From Deinococcus sp. (GTDB taxonomy: Bacteria > Deinococcota > Deinococci > Deinococcales > Deinococcaceae), in contig NZ_JAGLBB010000033.1 of assembly GCF_018260555.1 (NCBI RefSeq), positions 1 to 35,084 of the forward strand: a stretch of DNA of 35,084 nt, read 5' to 3'. A program made the position numbers and the translations under genes. Below the pieces are notes generated by a model that was given only the letters and a program-made list of their open reading frames with translations, made no database searches and was not told the origin of the DNA. This document shows, piece after piece, positions 1 through 7,864 of this stretch; positions within the stretch are counted from its first letter, which is position 1, and each line of letters opens with the position of its first letter.

Positions 1-1
1 G

Positions 2-58
2 TCCTCGTTGGAAGCACTCAAGAACGGCTGGCACGTCAGTTTTCACTTCATCTCATAA
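2..58 (+). CDS. C-terminal end of a gene entering from the left (uncertain)
   Basis: One reading frame is open from the window edge to a TAA and reads SSLEALKNGWHVSFHFIS. It ends 6 bases before the stop of the convergent JAMM gene. The piece is too short to assign to a family, and chance openness cannot be excluded. No terminator hairpin is visible between the two ends. Confidence 0.3.
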   Translation, partial: SSLEALKNGWHVSFHFIS

Positions 59-64
59 AATCTG

Positions 65-550
65 TCAGGCGGTCAGGTCCTCCGTCTCTGCACCGCTCCC
101 ATGCACGCACCATTCAGGTGCCCGCGTTCCGCCGGGTTCACCGCCGAGCACCGTGACTTCGCGCCCTGCTGGCAGCAGGTAGGCGCGCAGCGTGCCCCCG
201 CGCAGGTCCGCGATCAGGTACGGCACGTCGTAGGTCGCCAGTCGGGTGTCGGTCGGACTGGGCCGGTCCGGGCCGCGCGGGTGGCTGTGGTACAGGCCCA
301 CCAGGTCCAGGCCCTCGGCGCGCATGGATTTCAGGGCGCGCAGCAGGTGCAGCGGATCGGCCAGGTACTCGCGCTGCGGGTCCCGGGCGGTGTTTGGTAG
401 CGGGTACAGGGTGCGCACCTGCCAGGTGGGCAGCCTGTCCGCCCGCGCGGGCGTGGTCAGGCCGCCCAGCGCGCCCACGCACTCGCGCGGGGCGTCCCGG
501 CGGACGTGGGCCCACAGTTCGGCCCGCAGTGAATCGGGGAGCAGCAGCAC
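65..550 (-). CDS. JAMM/MPN (M67 family) metallopeptidase
   Basis: This is a probable zinc isopeptidase of the bacterial Mov34/MPN/PAD-1 (JAMM) class. Such enzymes typically cut after a C-terminal Gly of ubiquitin-like or sulfur-carrier proteins. I set the start at a GTG at 550, giving 161 aa. The longer frame upstream has no good start near the domain, and a CATAAT -10 lies 6 bases before this GTG. The JAMM signature is complete: Glu23 in PRECVG, then His88 and His90 in HSHP, Ser98 and Asp101, fitting H-x-H-x7-S-x2-D. The protein is a single domain with no signal peptide or membrane segment, so it should be cytoplasmic. It diverges from ftsK. No sulfur-carrier or E1-like partner is adjacent, so the substrate is unknown. 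The family call is firm; the role is not. Confidence 0.85.
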   Translation of the reverse strand: MLLLPDSLRAELWAHVRRDAPRECVGALGGLTTPARADRLPTWQVRTLYPLPNTARDPQREYLADPLHLLRALKSMRAEGLDLVGLYHSHPRGPDRPSPTDTRLATYDVPYLIADLRGGTLRAYLLPAGREVTVLGGEPGGTRAPEWCVHGSGAETEDLTA

Positions 551-556
551 CGGGCT

Positions 557-562
557 ATTATG
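557..562 (-). promoter_or_regulatory. -10 element (CATAAT) of the JAMM gene, leaderless
   Basis: CATAAT ends 6 bases before the GTG start, and no Shine-Dalgarno fits between them. The spacing implies transcription starting at or next to the start codon. The -35 is weak. Confidence 0.6.
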
Positions 563-656
563 AACCGCGGCGTGCCCTGCAGGCCAGGACCTGCCCTGAC
601 GGGTGAAATGCCGTGCTGGCCGCAGCCTTCCGGGTGCGGTGCGGGGGGCGATGGGG

Positions 657-662
657 TACACT
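657..662 (+). promoter_or_regulatory. -10 element (TACACT) of ftsK, leaderless
   Basis: TACACT is followed by 7 bases (gcgcccc) and then ATG. This hexamer and spacing recur at caxA and sdaAB in this window. It supports the ATG at 670 over the longer open frame that begins at 613. Confidence 0.6.
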
Positions 663-669
663 GCGCCCC

Positions 670-3600
670 ATGGCGAAGGCTCGTTCAAGGGGTGCTCCTC
701 CGGTAGGAAGATTTGACGGAGAGGCGCTGGGCCTGGTGCTGTTCGCGCTGGGTATTTTTCTGGGTGTCACGGTGCTGCTTCCACAGACCGACGTGAACGG
801 CGCGGGGTTCATGGCGCAGGCGCGCACGCTGCTGATCACCTGGCTGGGCTGGGCGGCGTGGCTGCTGCCGGTCGTACCGGTCGCGTACGGGGTGCTGGTG
901 TTCCTGGGGCGCGACCTGACGAACCTGTCGCGCCGCGTGCTGGGCGGCGTGATCGTGGTGCTGTCCATGCTGGCGCTGCATGAGGTGGTGCAGCCGGGCG
1001 CGGCGGGCCGACTGGCCGAGCAGGCCATGCGGCCGCTGCTGAGCACTGTCAGTTACCTCGCGGCGCTGCTTCCGCTGGTCACGTTGACGCTGGGGACCGA
1101 GGTGATGCTGCGCCTGCGGCCTCTGACGCTGCTCAAGGGCTTCTTCCTGATGGTCAGCGTGGTGCTCGGTGGCGGGGCCGCGCAGGTGCAGGGGGCCATC
1201 GAGTCCCGGCAGGAGGGCCGCGAGGCCGCCCGCGTGCGCGGCGCGGCCCGCCAGGGCGTGGCGGCCACGGCCCGCGACGTGGACGCCCTGCGCCGCCTGT
1301 ACCCGCAGGCCGAGGCCCCCCGCACCCTTCAGGCCGAACTGCGCGAGGCGCAGCGGGAGATCCGCACGCTGGACGAGGCGGGCCTGAAGAACCTGGACCG
1401 CGAACTGGGCGCGTGGCGCGAAAGCGTGCGCACCTTCATCGGGGACGCCGCGCGCGACCTGCTTGAACAGGTCATCACGGAAGCCCCGGACGCCGGAGCG
1501 AACGTCGAGGCGACCGCGAACGAACTGCGCGCCGGACGGCACGAGCTGAGCGTCGAGTTGCCCAGCACCCTCGCGAGCGGCGCGCTGGAACGCCTGCGCC
1601 GCGCCATGGTCATGGAAATCCAGCGGCTCGCGCAGCGGGCCGGGCGTCTGGAACGTGACCGCAAGGCCGCCGAGAAGGCCCTGGGCAAACCGGACGCCGC
1701 CACCCTGACCCGTGAACTGTCCGCCCATCAGGAACGCACGCAGGAGTGGCAAGAACTGGTCGCGGACTTCACGGCGTGGCGGGGCCGCCTGCACGCGTAC
1801 GCCGGCTGGCCGGACCTGACGGCCGCGTTCGACCGCGCGCCGACCGAGGTGGCCGCGCAGCTGGCCGAAGCCCTGTCTGCCGACCCGGACGGCACGCTGG
1901 CCGACCTGGCCGAGTGGCGCGCGCATCTGGCCCGCGTTCAGGAAGAAGCCCGCCGCCGCGCCGAGGCCATGAGCGCCCCCAGCGTGGGCGCGCTCCCCAC
2001 CCTTGATTTCGATTTCAGCGCCGCGCCCGCTCCGCAGCCGGATACGGTCCCTGCTCAGACGACCCCGACCACCGCGACGCCGCCGGGCCTGTGGACCCGT
2101 CCGGGCGAGACGCTCCCCGCGTCCACGCCGTCAGGCGTTCCCCTGACTGCCGCCCAGACTGCGGCGCACAGCGTGGCTCCAATCACAGCGTCGGTGGCCG
2201 CTGCGGCGTCTGCGGGGGCCGGACTGCCCCCGGCCGCGACCCGCACCCCGGTCACGCTGCCGCCCGCAGAGCCCCTGGACCCGGCGCTGGACGACCTGGC
2301 CTTTGCCCCGGACACGCACGCGCAGACGGCGGGCGACCGTCAGGATTCAAGTGACACTCTGGGTCAAGACGACCCGGCCTACGGGCGGTCCACCCCAGAC
2401 GCGGCCACAGGGTCTGGGGTCACAGGGTCTGCCGCTCACGGGCCGGGCACTGGTCAGGCGGCGGGCGGGTCGCTCGATCCCTTCAGCGACTGGGACGACG
2501 ACGACCTGCCGTTCGGCCCGGCCAGCCACGAGCCTGTGCAGGGCGTAGGGGCGCCTACCGTTCCGGCGGCCCGCGCGTCCGCGCCGTGGGAGGCGGGCCC
2601 GCCGCTCTCCCCTGCCCGGCCCGCACCACCACCCGCTCTGGTCACGGCGCCGGTGGTGGCGGCCCTGCCGCACGAGAAACTCGCGGCGCTGGCGGCGCTG
2701 GAGCGTCCGGCGGTGCAGGGGGCGTTACCGCTGGCGCTGCCCACGTACGCCCTGCTGGACCCCATTCCGGCGGCGGCCCTGAACACCGAGGCGCTGGACA
2801 TCTCGGCGCGGCAGCGGGCCAGTCTGATCGACGAGACGCTGCGGCACTTCAACCTGCAGGCGCGGGTGGTGGATTACGCGCGCGGCCCGACCGTCACGCG
2901 GTACGAGATCGAACCCGCCCCCGGCGAGAAGATCAGCCGCATTGCAGGCCTCAGCAACGATCTGGCGCGGGCGCTCGCGGTGGGCGGGGTCCGCGTGGAG
3001 GCCCCGGTGCCCGGCAAGAGCGTCATCGGTCTGGAAGTCCCGAACGCCGAACGTGAACCCGTCACGTTCCATCAGGCGGCGGACGCCCCCAGTTTCCGGG
3101 CCACGCGCGCAAAACTGCCGATCATTCTGGGCAAGAGCATCGACGGGGAACTGATGGTCGGGGACCTCGCCAAGATGCCGCACCTGCTGGTGGCGGGTAG
3201 TACGGGCAGCGGGAAATCGGTGTGCGTGAACACCCTGATCACCAGTCTGCTGTTCCGGTACCTGCCGACCGAACTGCGCTTCCTGATGATCGACCCGAAG
3301 ATGGTGGAGCTCACGCCGTACGACGGGATTCCGCACCTGGTCCGCAGTGTGGTGACCAACCCGGTGGACGCGGCGGGCGTGCTCCTGGGCGCGGTGGCGC
3401 ACATGGAGCGGCGCTACAAGATGATGTCTCAGGTAGGAGCCAAGAACCTTGAGCAGTTCAACGCGAAGATGCGTCAGATCGGCGAGACGGAACTGCCGCA
3501 CCTGGTGATCATCATCGACGAACTGGCGGACCTGATGATCACCAGTCCCAAAGAGGTCGAGAGCGCGATCATGCGACTGGCGCAGATGGCCCGCGCGACC

Positions 3601-4179
3601 GGCATGCACCTGATCCTGGCGACGCAGCGGCCCAGCGTGGACATCCTGACCAGCCTGATCAAGGTGAACGTCCCGGCCCGCATCGCGTTCGCGGTGAGCA
3701 GCAGCCACGATTCGCGCACGATCCTGGACGCCATGGGGGCCGAGCGCCTGACCGGCATGGGGGACATGCTGTTCTACCAGCCGGGGCTGATCAAGCCGCT
3801 GCGGTTGCAGGGGCCGTACATCAGCGAGGTCGAGTCGGTCCGCATTGCCGACGCGCTGCGCCGTCAGGTGTTCGAGGATGAATTCGTGGAGGCATACGGC
3901 TCGGATTTCGAGGGGGGCGTGGAGGCCAGTGGGCCGGGCGCGGACCGCTCGAACATGGATTTCAGCGACCCGCTGCTGCGGCAGGCGGCGCAGATCTGTA
4001 TCGAGGAGGGTCAGGGGAGCGTGTCGAGGTTGCAGCGCCGCCTGTCGGTCGGGCACGCCCGCGCCGGGAAGCTGATGGACATGCTCGAGGCGATGGGAAT
4101 CGTCAGCAAGCACCAGGGCAGCAAGCCGCGAGACATCCTGATCAGCGAGGCGGAGCTGGCCGAGCACTTCGGCCGCTGA
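670..4179 (+). CDS. ftsK: DNA translocase FtsK/SpoIIIE
   Basis: This is the septum-anchored, ATP-driven dsDNA pump that clears and positions the chromosome terminus at division. The 1169-aa protein starts with about five hydrophobic segments (roughly residues 19-172). Then comes an unusually long, charged helical region (about 177-435, rich in Arg, Glu, Ala) and a Pro/Ala/Thr-rich linker to about 690. The motor domain follows, with Walker A GSTGSGKS near residue 842 and Walker B LVIIIDELADLM near 943. The C-terminus is the winged-helix gamma domain (about 1105-1169, including EEGQGSVSRLQRRLSVGHARAG), which in other FtsKs reads the polar KOPS/SRS sequences. It is well over the usual 700-900 aa of Gram-positive homologues because of the helical and linker regions. 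The start is fixed by the leaderless promoter at 657-662. Confidence 0.95.
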   Translation: MAKARSRGAPPVGRFDGEALGLVLFALGIFLGVTVLLPQTDVNGAGFMAQARTLLITWLGWAAWLLPVVPVAYGVLVFLGRDLTNLSRRVLGGVIVVLSMLALHEVVQPGAAGRLAEQAMRPLLSTVSYLAALLPLVTLTLGTEVMLRLRPLTLLKGFFLMVSVVLGGGAAQVQGAIESRQEGREAARVRGAARQGVAATARDVDALRRLYPQAEAPRTLQAELREAQREIRTLDEAGLKNLDRELGAWRESVRTFIGDAARDLLEQVITEAPDAGANVEATANELRAGRHELSVELPSTLASGALERLRRAMVMEIQRLAQRAGRLERDRKAAEKALGKPDAATLTRELSAHQERTQEWQELVADFTAWRGRLHAYAGWPDLTAAFDRAPTEVAAQLAEALSADPDGTLADLAEWRAHLARVQEEARRRAEAMSAPSVGALPTLDFDFSAAPAPQPDTVPAQTTPTTATPPGLWTRPGETLPASTPSGVPLTAAQTAAHSVAPITASVAAAASAGAGLPPAATRTPVTLPPAEPLDPALDDLAFAPDTHAQTAGDRQDSSDTLGQDDPAYGRSTPDAATGSGVTGSAAHGPGTGQAAGGSLDPFSDWDDDDLPFGPASHEPVQGVGAPTVPAARASAPWEAGPPLSPARPAPPPALVTAPVVAALPHEKLAALAALERPAVQGALPLALPTYALLDPIPAAALNTEALDISARQRASLIDETLRHFNLQARVVDYARGPTVTRYEIEPAPGEKISRIAGLSNDLARALAVGGVRVEAPVPGKSVIGLEVPNAEREPVTFHQAADAPSFRATRAKLPIILGKSIDGELMVGDLAKMPHLLVAGSTGSGKSVCVNTLITSLLFRYLPTELRFLMIDPKMVELTPYDGIPHLVRSVVTNPVDAAGVLLGAVAHMERRYKMMSQVGAKNLEQFNAKMRQIGETELPHLVIIIDELADLMITSPKEVESAIMRLAQMARATGMHLILATQRPSVDILTSLIKVNVPARIAFAVSSSHDSRTILDAMGAERLTGMGDMLFYQPGLIKPLRLQGPYISEVESVRIADALRRQVFEDEFVEAYGSDFEGGVEASGPGADRSNMDFSDPLLRQAAQICIEEGQGSVSRLQRRLSVGHARAGKLMDMLEAMGIVSKHQGSKPRDILISEAELAEHFGR

Positions 4180-4195
4180 CGGCGACGACAAGGAG

Positions 4196-4247
4196 GCGCA
4201 GGCGGCGCTTTTCCGACTGTGGCGGAGTGGGGCGGCAGTCCGTATCA
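4196..4247 (-). repeat. Family-1 palindromic repeat, partial copy
   Basis: On the minus strand this reads TGATACGGACTGCCGCCCCA, then CACAGTCGG and GCGCCGCCTGCG. That matches the left third of the copies at 19714, 24571 and 34885. The remaining two thirds are absent, so it is a truncated copy just behind ftsK. Confidence 0.65.
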
Positions 4248-4393
4248 AAGGGCTGCGGCGCGGAGCGACCTGGCGACACACAGGTCCCGGGCGTGGACTG
4301 GCAAGCTGGCACCGTTCCGAGGGGTCATCGAAACAGACTGCAGTCCGCATCGGGCGGTGCCGTACAGGAGCCGTCCAGCCATCAAGCCATCTG

Positions 4394-4408
4394 ACTCATC
4401 AAATGAGT
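4394..4408. promoter_or_regulatory. Dyad ACTCAT-CAA-ATGAGT, candidate operator
   Basis: This is a perfect 6-bp inverted repeat with a CAA spacer, about 145 bases upstream of the fasciclin start. A related dyad (CTCATG-CAA-CATGAG) lies at 7544-7558. No regulator can be assigned. Confidence 0.35.
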
Positions 4409-4551
4409 TTAAGGTGAGAATCGGCCGAATAGTGCGACCTGTTCCGTTTAACAGATTTGTTGGAAAGCTTCCAGAAGTTGCATTTTTAGCTCGCTTGGTG
4501 AAGATTAAGTGCCGGACTACAGCACAACCCAATTTCTCCAGAGGTGATTTC

Positions 4552-6279
4552 ATGAAGAAGCAAACCAGCTTTATCACGCTTAGCCTGATGCTTGCCACGC
4601 CTGCCCTCGCCGGCGGCGCAGGTGCGCCCGCAGCCCGCCCCGCTCCCGCCGCCTGCATGAGCATCTCGCAGATCGTCGCAAAGGACCCCAACTTCAGCAC
4701 CCTGGCAACCGCGCTGGAAGCCGCCGGACTGACCGACACCCTCAAGAGCGGCAGCTACACGGTGTTCGCGCCCACCAACGCCGCCTTCGCCAAGCTGCCC
4801 AGCGATACCCTCGCTGCGGCCCTGAACGATCCCGAGCTGCTGCGCAGCGTCCTGCTGTACCACGTGGTTCCCGGGAAGGTCACGGCCAAGCAGGTCATGG
4901 GCATGAGCTCCGGCAAGACCGTCCAGGGCAGCTCCGTCCTGGTGTCCGTGAAGGGCGGCAAGGTCATGATCGACAACGCCACCGTCACCAAGGCCGACGT
5001 GATCGCCTGTAACGGCGTCGTGCACGTGATCGACACCGTTCTGATCCCTGCCATGCAGGGTGCCGCCCAGCCTGCCACGGCTGCACCGGTCGTGGCCGCG
5101 CCCGCGCCAGCCAGCGCAAACCTGATCAGCATCCCCGCCCTGCCCGTGAGGGGCGGCGTGAGCACGGCGACGGGCTTGACCACCAGCACGACCACGACCA
5201 CTACGACCACCAATGCCACGACCAGCACCACTACCACCAGTAATGCAGCGACGACGACCGCGACCGACACGGTCGCCACGGGCGACACCATGGTGGCCGG
5301 CACCACCCTGTACGACATGATCGTGGCGGACGCCCGCTTCAGCACCCTGCGCGACCTGATCAGCGACGCTGAACTGAACGAAGTGCTGATGACCACGGAC
5401 TACACCGTGTTCGCGCCCACGAACGAAGCGTTCGAAAAGGTGAACCCCGAGCAGCTGGCGCTGATCGCCAGTAACCCCGAGGTGCTCAAGCAGGTGCTGC
5501 TGTACCACGTCGTCGCCGGCAAACTGACCGGGAAAGACCTTGCGTCCGCCACCCAGCTGCGTAGCGCCGAGGGCGAGAGCCTCAACCTGAAGCTGAACGG
5601 TACCAGCCAGACGGTGAACACGGCGATGATCGACGGGGCCGCGATTGAGGCCAGCAACGGCAACATCTACGCCATCAATGAACTGCTGCTGCCCCCCCAA
5701 CTGGTTATTCCCAAGCTCCCGGCCGAGGAGGCCGCGGCCACGACGGACGCCGCCGCGACCGCCACCACGCCTGTGACCGTCTCCACGCCCGCCACCGGCA
5801 CCACGACCGCCACAGTCACCACCACGACGACGGCAGCCGCCCCTGCCGTGACCGGCAACGCCCTCGTGGCCGTCCTGAGCCAGCCGCAGTTCAGCACCCT
5901 GCTGGGCCTCGTGCAGAAGGCGGATCTGGTCGGCGCGCTGACCTCCACTGACGTGACCGTCTTTGCGCCCACCAACGACGCCTTCGCCAAAGTTCCGGCC
6001 GCGACCCTGAACGCCCTGGTCGGTAATCCCAACGCCCTGAAACAGGTGCTGCTGTTCCACGTCGTCCCCGGCCGCGTGGTCGATGACGGCCTGAAAGTCA
6101 GCCAGCTGCGCTCCCTGGAAGGCAGCTCCATCGACCTGAAGACGGAGGGCACGACCAGGATGGCTGGCGTTCTGACGAGCAGCACCCTGGCGGGCGGCAC
6201 GTACGGCAACCGCATCGACGCCGGGAACAGCGTCATCTACCCCATCGACTCCGTATTGCTCCCCCCTACGCTGAAGTAA
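4552..6279 (+). CDS. Secreted protein with three fasciclin (FAS1) domains
   Basis: The 575-aa protein is exported and probably acts in adhesion or envelope structure, as FAS1-domain (beta-Ig-H3/fasciclin) proteins usually do. The start at 4552 is set by a good Shine-Dalgarno (GAGGTGA) and a classical signal peptide: MKK, a hydrophobic core and ATPALA. FAS1 domains lie at about residues 35-167, 251-382 and 437-575. Each carries the YTVFAPTN/VTVFAPTN box, and the paired YHVV or FHVV box. Thr-rich tracts (about 209-240 and 395-430) join them as flexible linkers. Two cysteines (Cys35 and Cys153) bracket domain 1 and could form a disulfide. The three domains look like an internal triplication. No anchor or sorting motif is seen at the C-terminus, so release or non-covalent attachment is likely. 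Confidence 0.9.
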   Translation: MKKQTSFITLSLMLATPALAGGAGAPAARPAPAACMSISQIVAKDPNFSTLATALEAAGLTDTLKSGSYTVFAPTNAAFAKLPSDTLAAALNDPELLRSVLLYHVVPGKVTAKQVMGMSSGKTVQGSSVLVSVKGGKVMIDNATVTKADVIACNGVVHVIDTVLIPAMQGAAQPATAAPVVAAPAPASANLISIPALPVRGGVSTATGLTTSTTTTTTTTNATTSTTTTSNAATTTATDTVATGDTMVAGTTLYDMIVADARFSTLRDLISDAELNEVLMTTDYTVFAPTNEAFEKVNPEQLALIASNPEVLKQVLLYHVVAGKLTGKDLASATQLRSAEGESLNLKLNGTSQTVNTAMIDGAAIEASNGNIYAINELLLPPQLVIPKLPAEEAAATTDAAATATTPVTVSTPATGTTTATVTTTTTAAAPAVTGNALVAVLSQPQFSTLLGLVQKADLVGALTSTDVTVFAPTNDAFAKVPAATLNALVGNPNALKQVLLFHVVPGRVVDDGLKVSQLRSLEGSSIDLKTEGTTRMAGVLTSSTLAGGTYGNRIDAGNSVIYPIDSVLLPPTLK

Positions 6280-6297
6280 GCGGCAGGGCGCACGTTT

Positions 6298-6336
6298 GAA
6301 GAGGGCCGTTTCACCGCAGGGTGAGCGGCCCTCTTC
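6298..6336. terminator. Strong hairpin between convergent genes
   Basis: GAAGAGGGCCG (6298-6308) pairs perfectly with CGGCCCTCTTC (6326-6336). An inner TCACC/GGGTGA extends the stem. It lies just after the fasciclin stop and before the convergent metallophosphoesterase stop. T-tails are poor, but the stem is long enough to end transcription from either side. Confidence 0.7.
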
Positions 6337-6388
6337 CCGTGCCCTGCCCTTCCCGCGTTGGCCCTACCCGGCCAGGGCAGGGCACGGG
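6337..6388. terminator. Second inverted repeat abutting the first hairpin
   Basis: CCCGTGCCCTGCCC (6337-6350) is the exact reverse complement of GGGCAGGGCACGGG (6375-6388). This 14-bp repeat ends one base before the stop codon of the minus-strand metallophosphoesterase. Two strong hairpins in tandem probably insulate the convergent genes. Confidence 0.55.
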
Positions 6389-7243
6389 TCAACCGGTGCT
6401 GGGGGCGGCCAGGGTGCTCAGGAAGGCGTCCCAGGTGGCCTGCGTGCGCGGCAGGGCGTCCTGTTCCGTCCAGGCCCAGTACGGGGTGTACAGGCTGCGG
6501 GCCGTGATGACTTCCTGCCGGAAGATCTCGGCGCTCAGGCCCGTGCCCAGCAGGCCGCTGCTGGCAAAGCGGCCCAGCACCCCGCTGCGGTCGTACGGTA
6601 CGGCGCGCGGCGTGATCTGCCAGCCGTGTGCCGTGGGTTCAAGCAGGAGGTACTGCGCGCGCGGGTCACCCGTGGCTGGTGATCCGACCGACCCCGTATT
6701 CACCACCCAGGTACCGCCGATCACGGCGTTCACGGGCCGGTGAATGTGAGAGGCGATCAGCAGACCGAACTCGCCGCCGTCCGGGGCTCGGCGCAGCGCC
6801 TGCACGCGCTCTACGGGCGTGTGGTCACTGAGACTCTCGCGGTAGTGATCGGCGGTGCCGTGCGCTACCTGCGCCAGCGGCAAGCCCGGCTCCCGCAGCG
6901 TCAGGGTCATCGGCCAGTCGGCCGGGACGTGCAGCAGTCCCGCCGCGTCCAGCTGATCGGCACTCCAGGCGGTGGCCCCCCAGAAGGGGTCCGTGAACCA
7001 GTCGGGCGGCAGCACGTCGCTGCGCGCCTGCCACAGCCTCAGCAGGTCGTCGTGATTCCCCAGCGTGAACGTCACGTCATCGCGGTCCAGCAGCGTCTGG
7101 AGGACCTGCACGGAATCCGGCCCCCGGTTCACCACGTCGCCGTTCACGATCAGCCGCCGCGCCCCCTGTGCCTGCGCGTCCCGCAGGACGGCCGCCAGCG
7201 CGTCGGCGTTCCCGTGAATGTCTGCCAGAATCGCCACCCTCAT
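6389..7243 (-). CDS. Metallophosphoesterase (calcineurin-like)
   Basis: This is a predicted dimetal phosphoesterase of 284 aa. The conserved metal-binding blocks appear in order: LADIHGN at the N-terminus, NGDVVNRG, LGNHDD and ASHIHRP, the last followed by NTGSVGSP. This is the arrangement of the YfcE/diadenosine-tetraphosphatase-like branch. No signal peptide is present, so it is cytoplasmic. Substrate specificity cannot be read from sequence. The ATG start fits the conserved MRVAILADIHGN opening. A TAGAAT hexamer 9 bases upstream suggests a leaderless or near-leaderless transcript. It is convergent with the fasciclin gene and separated from it by two hairpins. Confidence 0.85.
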   Translation of the reverse strand: MRVAILADIHGNADALAAVLRDAQAQGARRLIVNGDVVNRGPDSVQVLQTLLDRDDVTFTLGNHDDLLRLWQARSDVLPPDWFTDPFWGATAWSADQLDAAGLLHVPADWPMTLTLREPGLPLAQVAHGTADHYRESLSDHTPVERVQALRRAPDGGEFGLLIASHIHRPVNAVIGGTWVVNTGSVGSPATGDPRAQYLLLEPTAHGWQITPRAVPYDRSGVLGRFASSGLLGTGLSAEIFRQEVITARSLYTPYWAWTEQDALPRTQATWDAFLSTLAAPSTG

Positions 7244-7252
7244 CAGAGCGGC

Positions 7253-7258
7253 ATTCTA
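7253..7258 (-). promoter_or_regulatory. -10 element (TAGAAT) of the metallophosphoesterase
   Basis: TAGAAT ends 9 bases before the ATG, leaving no room for a Shine-Dalgarno. The transcript should begin within a few bases of the start codon. Confidence 0.5.
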
Positions 7259-7324
7259 GAACGCCCGGTACAGGCGGCGCGGCGACCAGATCGGGATTCC
7301 CTCAGACGGACTGCGTTTGTCTCA

Positions 7325-7428
7325 CTGATACGGATGCCCCTCCATTCGGCCCAATCCGTCTATTGTTTCCACTCGCATCCGCGCGGATTGCTGCGGGAAT
7401 GTACCGAAACAATCGGAATCCGTATCAG
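7325..7428 (+). repeat. Family-1 palindromic repeat, short form
   Basis: It begins CTGATACGGATGCCCCTCCA and ends with CGGAATCCGTATCAG, so its two ends are inverted copies of each other. Inside are ATCCGTCTATTGTTTCCACT and CGCATCCGCGCGGATTG. It resembles the short copy at 16915-17028 and lacks the CACAGTCGG segment of the longer copies. Confidence 0.8.
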
Positions 7429-7543
7429 ACGTGCCGGACGCACAGCTGGTCTCTGCTACCCCCTCACACACACGCGACGGGCCACTCACCGGCCGCGAGC
7501 GTTCCGGGACACAGGACGCCGCTCAAGATCAAGTGACTCCCGG

Positions 7544-7558
7544 CTCATGCAACATGAG
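7544..7558. promoter_or_regulatory. Dyad CTCATG-CAA-CATGAG, candidate operator
   Basis: This is a perfect 6-bp inverted repeat with a CAA centre, about 310 bases before the winged-helix gene. It shares CTCAT...ATGAG arms and the CAA centre with the dyad at 4394-4408. Function is unknown. Confidence 0.3.
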
Positions 7559-7864
7559 AGAACATCTGTAACAATGGGAAAGTTGCGCTACCACGCGCAC
7601 CCTGCCCCGACGGGTGAGCCCGGTTCCCCAGGGTCTACGCGGCCAGGGCGCCGGGCGGCCCTCCCGGACGTTCGGACCCGCTTGGATCCCTTCCTGATGG
7701 TTCGGTCCCGCCCGCTCAGGGCACCCTTATCGGCGCAGGTTCAGATTAGTTCAGCATCGGCCGGGGCCCACACGGGTGCACGCCGTTCACCGCACTTACC
7801 CCACCCCCACCCCTGAGCGCCGGGCACCGCCCGTGTCCGCCGCCCGCACCCACCGGAGGCACGC

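Larger units (their letters stand above)
4180..4551. other. AT-rich intergenic region upstream of the fasciclin gene
   Basis: The first part holds a partial family-1 repeat (4196-4247). From about 4380 the DNA is strikingly AT-rich for this genome and contains two dyads: CTCAT-type at 4394-4408 and TGGAA-AGC-TTCCA at 4461-4473. A promoter for the secreted fasciclin gene probably lies at about 4478-4525; TTGCAT at 4478 and TTGGTG at 4495 are possible -35 elements, but no single -10 stands out. An open frame continues upstream from 4552 to 4219, but it reads through the repeat and is not credible as coding. Confidence 0.5.
7244..7864. other. Long intergenic region with a repeat and a dyad
   Basis: These 620 bases hold a family-1 repeat (7325-7428, preceded by a stray repeat-like stretch from 7293) and a dyad at 7544-7558. 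The next gene has a clear Shine-Dalgarno (GGAGG, 7855-7859). An open frame from an ATG at 7574 to 7816 (80 codons) shows no family resemblance and no ribosome site, so I do not call it. Nothing else is recognisable. Confidence 0.5.

Noticed and set aside
4219..4551. N-terminal extension of the fasciclin gene
   Set aside because: The frame is open but reads through a repeat and AT-rich intergenic DNA, while the ATG at 4552 has a ribosome site and a complete signal peptide.
7574..7816. 80-codon frame beginning MGKLRYHAHPAP
   Set aside because: No ribosome site, no -10 at leaderless distance and a Pro/Arg-rich composition; sits in an otherwise empty intergenic region.
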